Source: Kordia jejudonensis
GTDB taxonomy: Bacteria > Bacteroidota > Bacteroidia > Flavobacteriales > Flavobacteriaceae
Assembly: GCF_001005315.1 (NCBI RefSeq)
Contig: NZ_LBMG01000032.1
Span: 1 to 64,000, forward strand
DNA: 64,000 nucleotides
Reading direction: 5' to 3'
Position numbers and translations under genes: made by a program. The notes under the pieces were generated by a model. The model made no database searches and had not been told where the DNA came from. It worked only from the letters and a program-made list of their open reading frames with translations. How positions within the stretch are numbered: the stretch's first letter is position 1; every line of letters starts with the position of its first letter. Of the stretch, positions 1-7,555 are shown in pieces.

Positions 1-164
1 CGAATTACTTAACCTTTACAACTTCGAGTGATTTTCGAAGAAAATAGTATCGAGAAGTGCAGTTAGGTTAGAAGTGAGTATTGAGAAGTTAGAAATGAAC
101 ACAGTTTTAATCCTTTAATTCTTCAATCTTTCAATTCTTCAATTTTTCAATCAAGCAAAGCGAT
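1..164. repeat. Intergenic repeats at left edge
   Basis: No gene is seen here. Positions 22-58 carry a small hairpin repeat (core ATTTTC-gaa-GAAAAT) that recurs, inverted and with two extra bases, inside the purL coding region at 25350-25389. Positions 73-101 resemble the 'gtattgagaag' repeats at 2725-2909. Positions 120-164 are a 'ttcaatttttcaat' run ending in AAGCGAT, like the sequence ending at 28725; both run directly into the stop codon of a minus-strand gene. Confidence 0.6.
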
Positions 165-857
165 CTAAATATTCGAAAGTGCTTCGGAAAGTTCCACCTT
201 TTTATTTCTACTAAGTGGAATCAATTGTCCATCTATTTCAACATTTTTACTATTAAAACGATCGACTTTGTCTAAATTCACGATATAAGATTTGTGAATT
301 CGTAAAAATTTATTTTCTGGCAATTGCTTTTCAAAAGCTTTCATCGTAGAAAGTACTACAATATTGCTATCGTCAGTAACTAACTTTACGTAATCGCCTA
401 ATGCTTCAATCCACTTGATGCTATTCAAAATAACTTTACGCTTTTTCAAATTGCTTTTCACAAAAATATGATCGTCATCTTCAGCGCTTTTTGCTCCGTA
501 ATTAGATTTGTCTAATGCACGTGCAATGGCTTTGTCAAAACGTTCTTTCGTTAAAGGTTTGTGTAAGAAGTCGGTAACGTCATAATTAAATGCTTTAAAC
601 GCATATTCTGTTTTACCAGTTACCATAATTACCTGTGGCGGATTTTTTAACGATTCAAGTAAATCGAATCCATTTAGAACAGGCATTTCAATATCCAAAA
701 AGATTAAATCAACGTTATTAGTCTTCAACCCATTCTTTGCCTCTATAGCATTGCTATATTCAGCAATTAGGTTTAAAGATGGATGGTTCAGCGTCAACTT
801 CGCAACAGCCATTCGCTGTATGGAAGAATCATCAACGATAATACAGTTAAGCTTCAT
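165..857 (-). CDS. LytTR-family DNA-binding response regulator
   Basis: Two-component response regulator of the LytR/AlgR class, 230 residues, cytoplasmic. The receiver domain covers about residues 1-120, with the acidic pair D9/D10, the expected phospho-acceptor D55 (in FLDIEMP), T80 and the conserved K100 before a proline. The C-terminal LytTR DNA-binding domain covers about 130-228 (motifs ALGDYVKL, FLRIHKSYIVN). I start at the ATG at 857 because the family begins right at MKLNCIIVDD; the longer frame to 890 adds 11 unconserved residues. No histidine kinase lies beside it, which is common for Bacteroidota LytTR regulators whose LytS-type partner is encoded elsewhere. Its target genes cannot be told from this window. 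Confidence 0.93.
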   Translation of the reverse strand: MKLNCIIVDDSSIQRMAVAKLTLNHPSLNLIAEYSNAIEAKNGLKTNNVDLIFLDIEMPVLNGFDLLESLKNPPQVIMVTGKTEYAFKAFNYDVTDFLHKPLTKERFDKAIARALDKSNYGAKSAEDDDHIFVKSNLKKRKVILNSIKWIEALGDYVKLVTDDSNIVVLSTMKAFEKQLPENKFLRIHKSYIVNLDKVDRFNSKNVEIDGQLIPLSRNKKVELSEALSNI

Positions 858-984
858 ATTAAAAAGCGATTTTATCAAATTTGGGTACATGCAATGTTAT
901 AAAAAATAAATCAAAGTCGCAACAAAATCAGGGATTTATTACTAATTTTATTACATAATTTAGCGAAAAAAAGATAGTTTTTTA

Positions 985-1015
985 TTTGTAATCAAACAAT
1001 AAAACAGTACTTTTG
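985..1015 (+). promoter_or_regulatory. Bacteroidota-type promoter of rpsF operon
   Basis: A TTTG box at 985-988 and TACTTTTG at 1008-1015 are separated by 19 nt. This matches the Bacteroidota primary sigma consensus TTTG-N19-TAnnTTTG exactly. Transcription should start near 1022, about 20 nt before the rpsF ATG. Confidence 0.85.
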
Positions 1016-1044
1016 CGCTCAATTTTAATTAAAAAATAGTATTT

Positions 1045-1383
1045 ATGAATCATTATGAAACTGTTTTCATTTTAAATCCCGTTTTATCTGAAACTCAGAT
1101 AAAGGAAACAGTACAGAAATTTGAAGATTTCGTTGTTTCAAGAGGTGGAAAAATGATTTCAAAGGAAGATTGGGGACTAAAAAAGTTAGCCTACCCAATT
1201 CAGCACAAAAAAAGTGGTTTCTATCACTTATTCGAATTCCAAGCACCAGGAGAAGTAATTACTCCTTACGAGCTAGAATTTAGACGTGACGAGCGTATCA
1301 TGCGTTATTTAACTGTAAGGTTAGACAAACATGCAATCGCTTGGGCAGAGAAAAGAAGAAATAGAAAAACCGCTAAATCTTAA
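1045..1383 (+). CDS. rpsF: 30S ribosomal protein S6
   Basis: Ribosomal protein bS6 of the small subunit platform, where it binds 16S rRNA together with S18. The 112 residues match the family length. The N-terminal [10 protein letters not shown] strand and the [18 protein letters not shown] segment are characteristic. It is the first gene of an rpsF-rpsR-rplI operon with a 5-nt gap to rpsR, the standard bacterial order without the ssb that some phyla insert. A consensus Bacteroidota promoter lies just upstream. There is no Shine-Dalgarno motif; the leader is AT-rich, as usual in this phylum. Confidence 0.98.
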   Translation: MNHYETVFILNPVLSETQIKETVQKFEDFVVSRGGKMISKEDWGLKKLAYPIQHKKSGFYHLFEFQAPGEVITPYELEFRRDERIMRYLTVRLDKHAIAWAEKRRNRKTAKS

Positions 1384-1388
1384 GAAAT

Positions 1389-1685
1389 ATGTCTTCAATA
1401 GAACAACAAGCAAAAGGAAAGAAAGAAGGAGAAATTAGATATTTAACTCCTTTAAATATAGAAACTACGAAGGCAAAGAAATATTGCCGTTTCAAGAAAT
1501 CTGGTATCAAATATATCGATTATAAAGATCCAGACTTCTTAATCAAATTCGTAAACGAGCAAGGTAAATTATTACCACGTCGTTTAACAGGAACTTCATT
1601 AAAATATCAACGAAAAGTGTCTGTAGCTGTAAAAAGAGCACGTCACTTAGCATTAATGCCATATGTTGGCGATATGTTAAAATAA
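1389..1685 (+). CDS. rpsR: 30S ribosomal protein S18
   Basis: Ribosomal protein bS18, partner of S6 on the 30S platform, 98 residues. The conserved core is visible: [18 protein letters not shown], then the [14 protein letters not shown] segment and the LALMPYV C-terminus. The N-terminal extension of about 25 residues (rich in E, K and Q) is longer than in E. coli and is usual in Bacteroidota. It lies between rpsF (5-nt gap) and rplI (14-nt gap) and is surely co-transcribed with them. Confidence 0.98.
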   Translation: MSSIEQQAKGKKEGEIRYLTPLNIETTKAKKYCRFKKSGIKYIDYKDPDFLIKFVNEQGKLLPRRLTGTSLKYQRKVSVAVKRARHLALMPYVGDMLK

Positions 1686-1699
1686 AATAGAGACAGATT

Positions 1700-2152
1700 A
1701 TGGAACTTATTTTAAGACAAGACGTTGAAAATTTAGGATTTAAAGATGACGTTGTAACAGTGAAAAACGGTTACGGAAGAAACTATTTAATTCCACAAGG
1801 ATTTGCAACATTAGCAACAAGTTCAGCTAAAAAAGTTTTAGCAGAAAACTTGAAACAAAAAGCATATAAAGAACAAAAATTAGTTGATGAGGCTAACGCA
1901 ACTGCAAAAGCATTGTTAGACTTAGAGATTAAAATTACTGCAAAAACAGGCGCTGGAACGAAACTTTTCGGATCAGTAAATAATATTAACTTAGCAGAAG
2001 CACTTGAAAAAGCAGGTCACTCAATTGAGAAGAAATTCATCAAAGTGATCGGTGGAAGTGTAAAAAGAACTGGTAAATACGAAGCAAAAGTAAGATTGCA
2101 CAGAAGTGTAGTTGTTGACTTACCATTCGAAGTTATTGCAGAAGCAAAATAA
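1700..2152 (+). CDS. rplI: 50S ribosomal protein L9
   Basis: Ribosomal protein bL9, an elongated two-domain protein at the base of the L1 stalk, 150 residues. The N-terminal signature (LGFKDDVVTVKNGYGRNYL, then IPQGFA) is at residues 12-37. A connecting helix rich in A and K follows, and the C-terminal domain carries the TGAGTKLFGSVN motif. It is the last gene of the rpsF-rpsR-rplI operon and is followed 19 nt later by a strong intrinsic terminator. Confidence 0.98.
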   Translation: MELILRQDVENLGFKDDVVTVKNGYGRNYLIPQGFATLATSSAKKVLAENLKQKAYKEQKLVDEANATAKALLDLEIKITAKTGAGTKLFGSVNNINLAEALEKAGHSIEKKFIKVIGGSVKRTGKYEAKVRLHRSVVVDLPFEVIAEAK

Positions 2153-2171
2153 TAACGCAACGCGTTTATAC

Positions 2172-2202
2172 AAAGCCACTCAATTTTGAGTGGCTTTTTT
2201 TA
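2172..2202 (+). terminator. Intrinsic terminator after rplI
   Basis: A perfect 12-bp stem (2172-2183 with 2186-2197, GCCACTCAA core) with a very short TT loop is followed by a run of T residues. It ends the ribosomal protein operon. Confidence 0.9.
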
Positions 2203-2224
2203 TGGTTAAAAATTTGAATAATTG

Positions 2225-2232
2225 TAAATTTG
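2225..2232 (+). promoter_or_regulatory. -7 box (TAAATTTG) of the DUF6495 gene
   Basis: TAAATTTG fits the Bacteroidota TAnnTTTG element. It places transcription start near 2239, which favours the ATG at 2252 over the in-frame TTG at 2243 as the start of the next gene. No clear TTTG -33 box is seen 19 nt upstream, where the rplI terminator lies. Confidence 0.5.
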
Positions 2233-2251
2233 CAACTCATTTTTGAAAAGC

Positions 2252-2722
2252 ATGAAATACACAAGACTTACAAAGGAACAATTAGAAGAATTACACCAAG
2301 AATTCATCAATTTTTTAGCAACACAATCCATTACTGCGGATGAATGGGCAAGCATAAAAGCGGAAAAACCTGAAGTTGCCGAACAAGAAATTGATGTGTT
2401 TAGTGATTTGGTTTGGGAAGGTGTATTAACACGCGCAACATATCTAGAAAATATCTCTCCACAACACATGTATTTATTCCACTTGCGTGAAGATGAAATG
2501 AAGCTAATTGCAGTAAAAATCCTCAATGAAAACATCAATATCACGACGAAAGAAGGTTTTGCTTGGCTGCGTGATAATTATTCTACAGGAGAAGTTGAAA
2601 TCTTAACAGCAAACAAAGCGTATTCAGAGGATAGAAATGCAGATAAATTTACATTAATACAACAAGGTTCAAATATTACAAAAGGACAGCTATTTCAGTG
2701 GTTTGAGGGAATGTTGGCTTAA
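2252..2722 (+). CDS. DUF6495 family protein
   Basis: A 156-residue soluble protein of unknown function. It resembles the DUF6495 family that flavobacteria carry; the opening MKYTRLTKEQLEELHQEFINFLA is what I recognise. It is acidic and helical, with no signal peptide, membrane segment or cysteine cluster. The ATG at 2252 is chosen over a TTG three codons earlier, because a TAAATTTG promoter element lies only 20 nt upstream. It follows the ribosomal protein operon but is separated from it by a terminator, so it is a single-gene transcript. Family assignment is from memory; no role can be stated. Confidence 0.85.
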   Translation: MKYTRLTKEQLEELHQEFINFLATQSITADEWASIKAEKPEVAEQEIDVFSDLVWEGVLTRATYLENISPQHMYLFHLREDEMKLIAVKILNENINITTKEGFAWLRDNYSTGEVEILTANKAYSEDRNADKFTLIQQGSNITKGQLFQWFEGMLA

Positions 2723-2724
2723 TG

Positions 2725-2909
2725 AATAGTAGTGAGAAATTAGTATTGAGTATTGAGAAGTTTCAAATGCACATCTTCACGAAAAACAAATGAACAGCAA
2801 AAGGAGTTTATAAGTTTCATGTTTTAAGAAATAGTAGTGAGAAATTAGTATTGAGAATTGAGAAGTTTCAAATGCACATCTTCACAAAAAATAAATGAAC
2901 AACAAAATA
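2725..2909. repeat. Two direct repeats, 105-bp period
   Basis: Two near-identical copies of about 80 bp start at 2725 and 2830 (AATAGTAGTGAGAAATTAG and onward, through TTTCAAATGCACATCTTCAC to the AAATGAACA region). They differ at a handful of positions. They lie between convergent genes and contain no ORF. The 'gtattgagaag' word also occurs at the left edge of the window. The rest of this 261-bp gap (2910-2983) is low-complexity 'ccaatacccaac' sequence. Confidence 0.8.
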
Positions 2910-2983
2910 AGTCTATCTGTTCATGTTACCTAAGCACCTATTTTACCAATACCCAACATCCAACACCCAATACCCAAACCTCC

Positions 2984-3961
2984 TTATGTTTTTAATATTC
3001 CCAAGTGTAATACTCTTCCACCAGTATGTGATACAGGATTCACATTTTTCCCTATAATAACCCCTTTTTCTGGCGCGAAGTATTCTTCTACAATATCTCC
3101 AAAAATATTTCGTATTGTGGCAATTTTATCGCCCTTTTCTACAAGTTCGGTCAGTTGAGAATGCACTGTAAGCAATCCGCCTTTAGCCGTATAAATCCAA
3201 TATGATTTTTTGCAAATAATAGGCGCTACAATATCTTCTTCTACTTCACAATCGAGCAAATTTAGGTATCCAAGCAGATTGTAAATGCCTGTAAGTCCAT
3301 CACGAATCAATCCTTTCTGAAATAGGTTTGGATTGCCAACTTCCATCGTAATTGCGGGAATTCCAAGCTCGTTAGCAGTTCCTCGGAGTGTTCCATCACT
3401 TGGTGGATTGTGTACAATGATTTGTGCATTTTGTAAAAGCGCCATTTTTTGTACTGTCACATCATTCATATCTGCCCGTACATAATACGAGTTTACACGA
3501 CCATTACTAGCCGTATGTAAATCCAACAAATAATCAAATTGATTGATGATTTTATTTACAACTCTCCAGGTATATACATGACTTACGTTACCAAATTCAG
3601 CTCCTGGCATGATGTGGTTTAAATCAACATCATCAATAAATCTACGTTGATTACGTATGTATGATGGCACATTTACCACAGGAATTCCAACAATAGTTCC
3701 TTTGAGTTCACGCGTGTCAAGTTCACTAAAAAGTTTTTGAATTACAGAAATTCCATTCAATTCATTTCCGTGTACAGCCGCTGTGATGCCAACCGTTTTT
3801 CCTTCTTTGGCACCTTTAGCAACAATGACAGGAATACTAATAGGAGTTCCTAGCCCATCTTCGACAATTTTAAGCCAGTATCGAGTGATGGTTTCTTTCT
3901 CAATAGTTTCAATATTAATTTCCTCAACATACAGAGGAGTAGGTATGCGATCATTTTTCAT
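2984..3961 (-). CDS. Succinylglutamate desuccinylase/aspartoacylase family zinc deacylase
   Basis: A zinc-dependent amidohydrolase of the AstE/AspA type (M14-like fold), 325 residues, cytoplasmic. Predicted zinc ligands are H64 and E67 in AAVHGNELNG and H149 in LLDLHTASNGR; DDVDLNHIMPG (about 111-120) and E207 in ITMEVGNP match the conserved arginine/loop region and the catalytic glutamate. The family removes acyl or aminoacyl groups from N-acyl amino acids. It is the last gene of a three-gene minus-strand operon and overlaps the upstream ATP-grasp gene by 11 bp, so it probably acts on the product or a by-product of those ligases. Which substrate it uses is not shown by sequence; it should not be called AstE or ASPA specifically. 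Confidence 0.88.
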   Translation of the reverse strand: MKNDRIPTPLYVEEINIETIEKETITRYWLKIVEDGLGTPISIPVIVAKGAKEGKTVGITAAVHGNELNGISVIQKLFSELDTRELKGTIVGIPVVNVPSYIRNQRRFIDDVDLNHIMPGAEFGNVSHVYTWRVVNKIINQFDYLLDLHTASNGRVNSYYVRADMNDVTVQKMALLQNAQIIVHNPPSDGTLRGTANELGIPAITMEVGNPNLFQKGLIRDGLTGIYNLLGYLNLLDCEVEEDIVAPIICKKSYWIYTAKGGLLTVHSQLTELVEKGDKIATIRNIFGDIVEEYFAPEKGVIIGKNVNPVSHTGGRVLHLGILKT

Positions 3962-4958
3962 TTGTTTTGTCTATAAAAAAAATCATTAATTCATTTACAG
4001 CCTCTTGAATGACTGTAATTCCTTTGTTTTTGTGAAGTTGATAGATTCCACCAACACTTGTTACATTTATTTCTGAGAGAATTCGTGTTCCTTCATCGTT
4101 GGTTAATGTATCAATTCCGTACATTCCAATTCCTAATTCTTTTAAAAATGGATTTACTTTTTGAACAATTTTTATTTCATCTTCTGTAATATCAGTATCA
4201 ACAGAAGTTCCACCGCTAGCAATATTACACAACCAAGAATTTTCAGCAGGTATGCGCAATGTAGCTCCGAATATTTTTCCATTAATCACTACAATTCTTT
4301 TGTCGCCTTCGTGTACTTTTTTCAAGTACTTTACTGCTAAATATTCAATCTCTTTTTGGTTCAATTCTTTTAAAAAAGCATATTTCGACACTTTTTTATG
4401 CTCAATCCAAACGTTTTCTTTGTCTATACGAATCAATCCTTTTCCTCCGTAAGAATTCGTTGGTTTCAACACAATTTCTTCATGTTTTTCAGTAAAATCA
4501 ATGATGTCGTCAACAGTTTTACAAAATTGCATCGGAGGACATAATGTTGGAAAATTTAGTAAGTATTCCTTTGTTCCTGCAATTTCAATCCCTGATGGTT
4601 TATTAATAATAACTTGATTTTTGAAAGTTTCTTCCAAGAAATCAAGCTGATCTTTTGATAAAGGCGGCGGCAATCGCAACCAAACAAAATCATACTCCGT
4701 ACTTTCTTTTTTGTTAAGTCCATCTTTAAAAAACATACCATTTTCCACGAATTGAAAAGTAGCATCAATCGGTTTTACCCATAAAGAACTACTGGACTTG
4801 TTCTTTAAAAATGCACCATTTTCAGAAATGCCTAAAGAAGCAACATCTACAGATGCGCACAGTTCATGTTGTACTAACATACTCGCCATAATATAAAGTG
4901 AGTTTTCTGCTGTATGTGCGCTATGATTTGTTATGATTAAAACGGTAAACTTTTTCAT
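3951..4958 (-). CDS. RimK/glutathione-synthetase-like ATP-grasp ligase
   Basis: ATP-grasp amide ligase of 335 residues. The nucleotide-binding signature EIVLKPTNSYGGKG is at about 161-174. The KYLKKVHEGDKRIVVINGKIFGATLRIPAENSW segment and the magnesium-binding ILSEINVTSVGG near the C-terminus follow the glutathione synthetase/RimK pattern. Such enzymes join a carboxylate (often glutamate or a dipeptide) to an amine through an acyl phosphate. The gene overlaps its upstream neighbour by a single base (TAATG) and its downstream deacylase by 11 bp, showing translational coupling. A true glutathione synthetase is less likely because the operon has no glutamate-cysteine ligase that I recognise; the first gene could nevertheless play that part. 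Confidence 0.82.
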   Translation of the reverse strand: MKKFTVLIITNHSAHTAENSLYIMASMLVQHELCASVDVASLGISENGAFLKNKSSSSLWVKPIDATFQFVENGMFFKDGLNKKESTEYDFVWLRLPPPLSKDQLDFLEETFKNQVIINKPSGIEIAGTKEYLLNFPTLCPPMQFCKTVDDIIDFTEKHEEIVLKPTNSYGGKGLIRIDKENVWIEHKKVSKYAFLKELNQKEIEYLAVKYLKKVHEGDKRIVVINGKIFGATLRIPAENSWLCNIASGGTSVDTDITEDEIKIVQKVNPFLKELGIGMYGIDTLTNDEGTRILSEINVTSVGGIYQLHKNKGITVIQEAVNELMIFFIDKTNEK

Positions 4959-6382
4959 TAATGAATTTTTATTTCATCTAATAAACTCTGATCATTGTTT
5001 AAACTTTTAAAAAGATTGTACTTAAAAACACCTTTGGTATTGATTAACATTTTCGCCATTTTGTCAATCGCAACCGTTGACAATACCGTTTGGATGTAAG
5101 CTTCTATCAAATCGTCTAATCCTAATCCTAGTTTGTTAAAGTCGCGTCTGTCCATCAACATTAATCGTTTTGCATCACTTCCCCAAGAACCATCTTTTTC
5201 TTTGTATGAAAGGTTTGTTCCTAACATTTCCCAACTATCTGAGCCATCGTGAATTTGATCTTTTAAAGGCGCTTTGGCTCTTCTTGCATATGCTACCAAA
5301 GGCAAAATTCCCTTTTTTGTAGCGCTTACCATCAAACGAACATCAGCAATATAGGTTTCATTCTTTTGGTTAGGAATCATGCCTACATGATACAATCTCC
5401 CAGAAGACGTAACGCTACTCCAATTAGAATTTCCGATCAAACTTTGAATGATAAATAGGTCATAATCAAAATCAATCGCCATAAAATTCTCTAATTCCTT
5501 TTCATTGATAATTGTATATACACCTTGTCCAGCGTTGCTATACGGAACTTTTATAACTGCTTGTCCGCCCAATTTATTTACCCATAACGGAATTTCTTCT
5601 TTTCTAACATCCCAAATGGTCTCAGGCGTATTTATTTTTAGTCCAAAAGGTTTTAATTCTGCATTGAATATATCATATGCTTTTGCTGCGACCATTTTAT
5701 TTCGTCCACCTGCCAAACACACTATTGTAGGATTCAAAACCTTTGTTTTTGTGTTCAATGGAAGTCTATTCCACGGTTTTTGTGTCAAATAACGAAAAGC
5801 AGCTCTGATCGGAATTGGTTTTTCTTCATCAGATTTTACATGCATCACTCCATCTTCAAAAAACACTTTTGGAGCTGTATCGCCATTATGAAAAGGAACA
5901 CAATACACAGGTTCGTTCATTACATCCGCAATAACTTTGGCGTATCCAAAAACTTCAATTTCATTTTTATCATATATTACTGCCAAGCTTCCTTTTACAT
6001 CTTTAATCGTTTTAATGTACGGTTTAAAAGTTCTTTCGATAAGCAAACGATAACTTCCTTGTTCATCATTATCGTCTAATAATGGCATCGATTTTTGTCC
6101 TGATGGACATGAATTGTTTTCAATAACCACCATTTGTCTTTTGCCTCCTGAAGAAGTTACATTTAACAAATCGGCACCGCCCCATAAAAAGTATTTAGCT
6201 TTATAATTGAGGATTTCACGTAATTTCTCTGCACTTACCGATGGATGCATGTGGCAGTATCGTGTAATGATTCGATCTCTGTCAAGATTAAAAAAGAAAT
6301 TAACCATTGGATGAATAGTTGCATTCAAAGCTTTAGGATACCAGTGATCAGTTGGCTCAAAATCATTTGGATGAAAAATCAT
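4958..6382 (-). CDS. ATP-grasp-like protein of unknown specificity
   Basis: A 474-residue cytoplasmic protein that heads the operon. I do not recognise a named family. The central stretch AVIKVPYSNAGQGVYTI (about 275-291), followed by FIIQSLI and a later block of polar residues (YIADVRLMVS), has the layout of an ATP-grasp nucleotide-binding site. The N-terminal part contains ENNSCPSGQKSMPLL and a GGADLLNVTSSGGKR loop that look strictly ordered, perhaps substrate-binding. It is fused by overlap to a second, RimK-like ATP-grasp gene and then a zinc deacylase. Two consecutive ligases suggest stepwise synthesis of a small amide or peptide. It could also be an alternative glutamate-cysteine-ligase-type enzyme. 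Confidence 0.72.
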   Translation of the reverse strand: MIFHPNDFEPTDHWYPKALNATIHPMVNFFFNLDRDRIITRYCHMHPSVSAEKLREILNYKAKYFLWGGADLLNVTSSGGKRQMVVIENNSCPSGQKSMPLLDDNDEQGSYRLLIERTFKPYIKTIKDVKGSLAVIYDKNEIEVFGYAKVIADVMNEPVYCVPFHNGDTAPKVFFEDGVMHVKSDEEKPIPIRAAFRYLTQKPWNRLPLNTKTKVLNPTIVCLAGGRNKMVAAKAYDIFNAELKPFGLKINTPETIWDVRKEEIPLWVNKLGGQAVIKVPYSNAGQGVYTIINEKELENFMAIDFDYDLFIIQSLIGNSNWSSVTSSGRLYHVGMIPNQKNETYIADVRLMVSATKKGILPLVAYARRAKAPLKDQIHDGSDSWEMLGTNLSYKEKDGSWGSDAKRLMLMDRRDFNKLGLGLDDLIEAYIQTVLSTVAIDKMAKMLINTKGVFKYNLFKSLNNDQSLLDEIKIH

Positions 6383-6466
6383 TTTTAAATTTTGTTTGTA
6401 ATATATTGTTTATAAAAAATTAATGTATGGCTAGGGAACAAAATATATTCCCTAGATTTTTTAGCA

Positions 6467-6772
6467 TTACTTTTCTTCTTTCAATTTTAAAGCTGTGATA
6501 ACATATGAAGTGTATTCTTCGTCTCCGTCGTCTTCTACCACTTCTTTATAGGTTACTTGAAATACTTTATTTTCGAACTTTTTTGACATCAAATCGTAAG
6601 TTTCTAAAACACTCTTTTCAACGTCTTGAAATTCAAGTGACTCGTCTTTTGTATCCGTGAAGTAGTAAATACCTTCTTCGTATCCGTCATACGTAGCTTC
6701 TATTGTTTTGTTTTGAGTGTTGGCAAATAAAAAGACAGCCAAGAAACAAGTAATTGTTGTGATTGTTTTCAT
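6467..6772 (-). CDS. Small secreted protein of unknown function
   Basis: A 101-residue protein with a clear Sec signal peptide (MKTITTITCFLAVFLFANTQ, cleavage probably near residue 19). The mature part is very acidic (runs such as EVVEDDGDEEYTS) and predicted to be beta-rich. It has no lipobox cysteine and no cysteines after the signal, so it is likely periplasmic or secreted. It lies 84 nt upstream of the ATP-grasp operon on the same strand, in position to be its first gene, but the spacing does not prove co-transcription. I do not recognise the family. Confidence 0.75.
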   Translation of the reverse strand: MKTITTITCFLAVFLFANTQNKTIEATYDGYEEGIYYFTDTKDESLEFQDVEKSVLETYDLMSKKFENKVFQVTYKEVVEDDGDEEYTSYVITALKLKEEK

Positions 6773-7281
6773 TGTAATAAATTTTTTAAAAATTAAATTA
6801 ATGGTGTTTCCGATTTTTGATATTTTGTAGCGCTCGGATGACGCAAACCAATCAATCTTTTAGAAGTATATTTTGCTGAATGTAATGCTGTTTTTAACGA
6901 TACAAATCGTTGTTAAAAATTGATAAACAGTTGTGAACTCTAAAAAATAATTGGGTTATTTTCTATGCTGAAAAAATTAAGCAATAAAACATCGGGCGAC
7001 AAGAATCGCGTCTATATACTTTAATAAGAAGTTTTTTGCGGAAGTTGGCTTTATATTTTGGTTACTTATCTGATAAGTTGTTAATGGATTTGACTTCCAA
7101 ATATCCATAAACCCAAAATTGTAAACACATTTCATAATGTATAGCAAATAGCCAATGTAAATGTATATAAAAATTTGATATGCAATATTTTTTTTTCACT
7201 TTTTTGAAAAAAAAATAAAAAAAGCTTTTTGAACTCTTTTTTTCACTATGTTTGTTTTGTAAATGAGTTCATAAATAGAAC
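6773..7281. other. AT-rich intergenic gap, no gene seen
   Basis: About 500 bp between divergently transcribed genes (small secreted protein to the left, speA to the right). All six frames are closed to anything convincing. It is rich in A and T runs and must contain promoters for both directions, but I cannot pick a consensus TTTG-N19-TAnnTTTG pair with confidence. The structured speA leader follows directly. Confidence 0.6.
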
Positions 7282-7310
7282 GCATTGCCTATATAAATGA
7301 ATGCTTTTTT
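7282..7310 (+). terminator. Terminator-like hairpin ahead of speA leader
   Basis: GCATT at 7282-7286 pairs with AATGC at 7300-7304 and is followed at once by six T. The stem is short (5 bp) and the loop long, so this is weak. It would be either the end of an unseen short upstream transcript or an early attenuator in the speA leader. Confidence 0.3.
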
Positions 7311-7311
7311 C

Positions 7312-7450
7312 AGATTCGGGCTCAGGAGAATAAAGAAGTCTACTCCAAAAGCTGTCTTACGTATCAGACGCCGAATTCTCAGGCTGACTTCTGAAACAGA
7401 ACATATTTTCAAGTGCTTATTACAACGCACTTTCATGCCGTTTACGGTAT
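7312..7450 (+). promoter_or_regulatory. Structured 5' leader of speA, possible riboswitch or RNA regulator
   Basis: A GC-richer island in an otherwise AT-rich gap, rich in self-complementary segments. GAGAAT (7326-7331) pairs with ATTCTC (7375-7380); AGAAGTC (7334-7340) pairs with GACTTCT (7386-7392), so the two helices interlock as a pseudoknot or exclude each other. GTCT/AGAC (7354-7357 with 7366-7369), AAGTGC/GCACTT (7411-7416 with 7427-7432) and an ATGCCG-ttta-CGGTAT hairpin (7435-7450) add further stems. GGAG (7325-7328) can alternatively pair with CTCC (7343-7346). It sits about 105 nt before the arginine decarboxylase start. The CTCAGGC word recalls glycine aptamers, but their core is absent, so no known class is assigned. 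Confidence 0.5.
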
Positions 7451-7555
7451 TTGCTTTCCGTATTTGAGAAAATCAAATCTTTATTGCTTTTTAATTACTA
7501 GTTCAACACCTAGTAATCCTTGATTATTTCTTTAATTCTTTACTCATTTTAACTA

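Noticed and set aside
165-890. Longer start for the LytTR gene at 890
   Set aside because: The extra 11 residues are not part of the receiver fold, which begins MKLNCIIVDD at 857.
2725-2909. CRISPR array or rRNA-related repeat
   Set aside because: Only two long copies are present, with no short spacers, no cas genes and no rRNA sequence.
6773-7281. tRNA or rRNA gene in the gap before speA
   Set aside because: No cloverleaf, CCA-adjacent acceptor stem or rRNA sequence could be found there or in any other gap.
7312-7450. Glycine riboswitch upstream of speA
   Set aside because: The CTCAGGC word and the GAGAAT/ATTCTC pairing recall a glycine aptamer, but its conserved CCGAAGGGGCAA-type core is not in the right place, and the second half does not fit.
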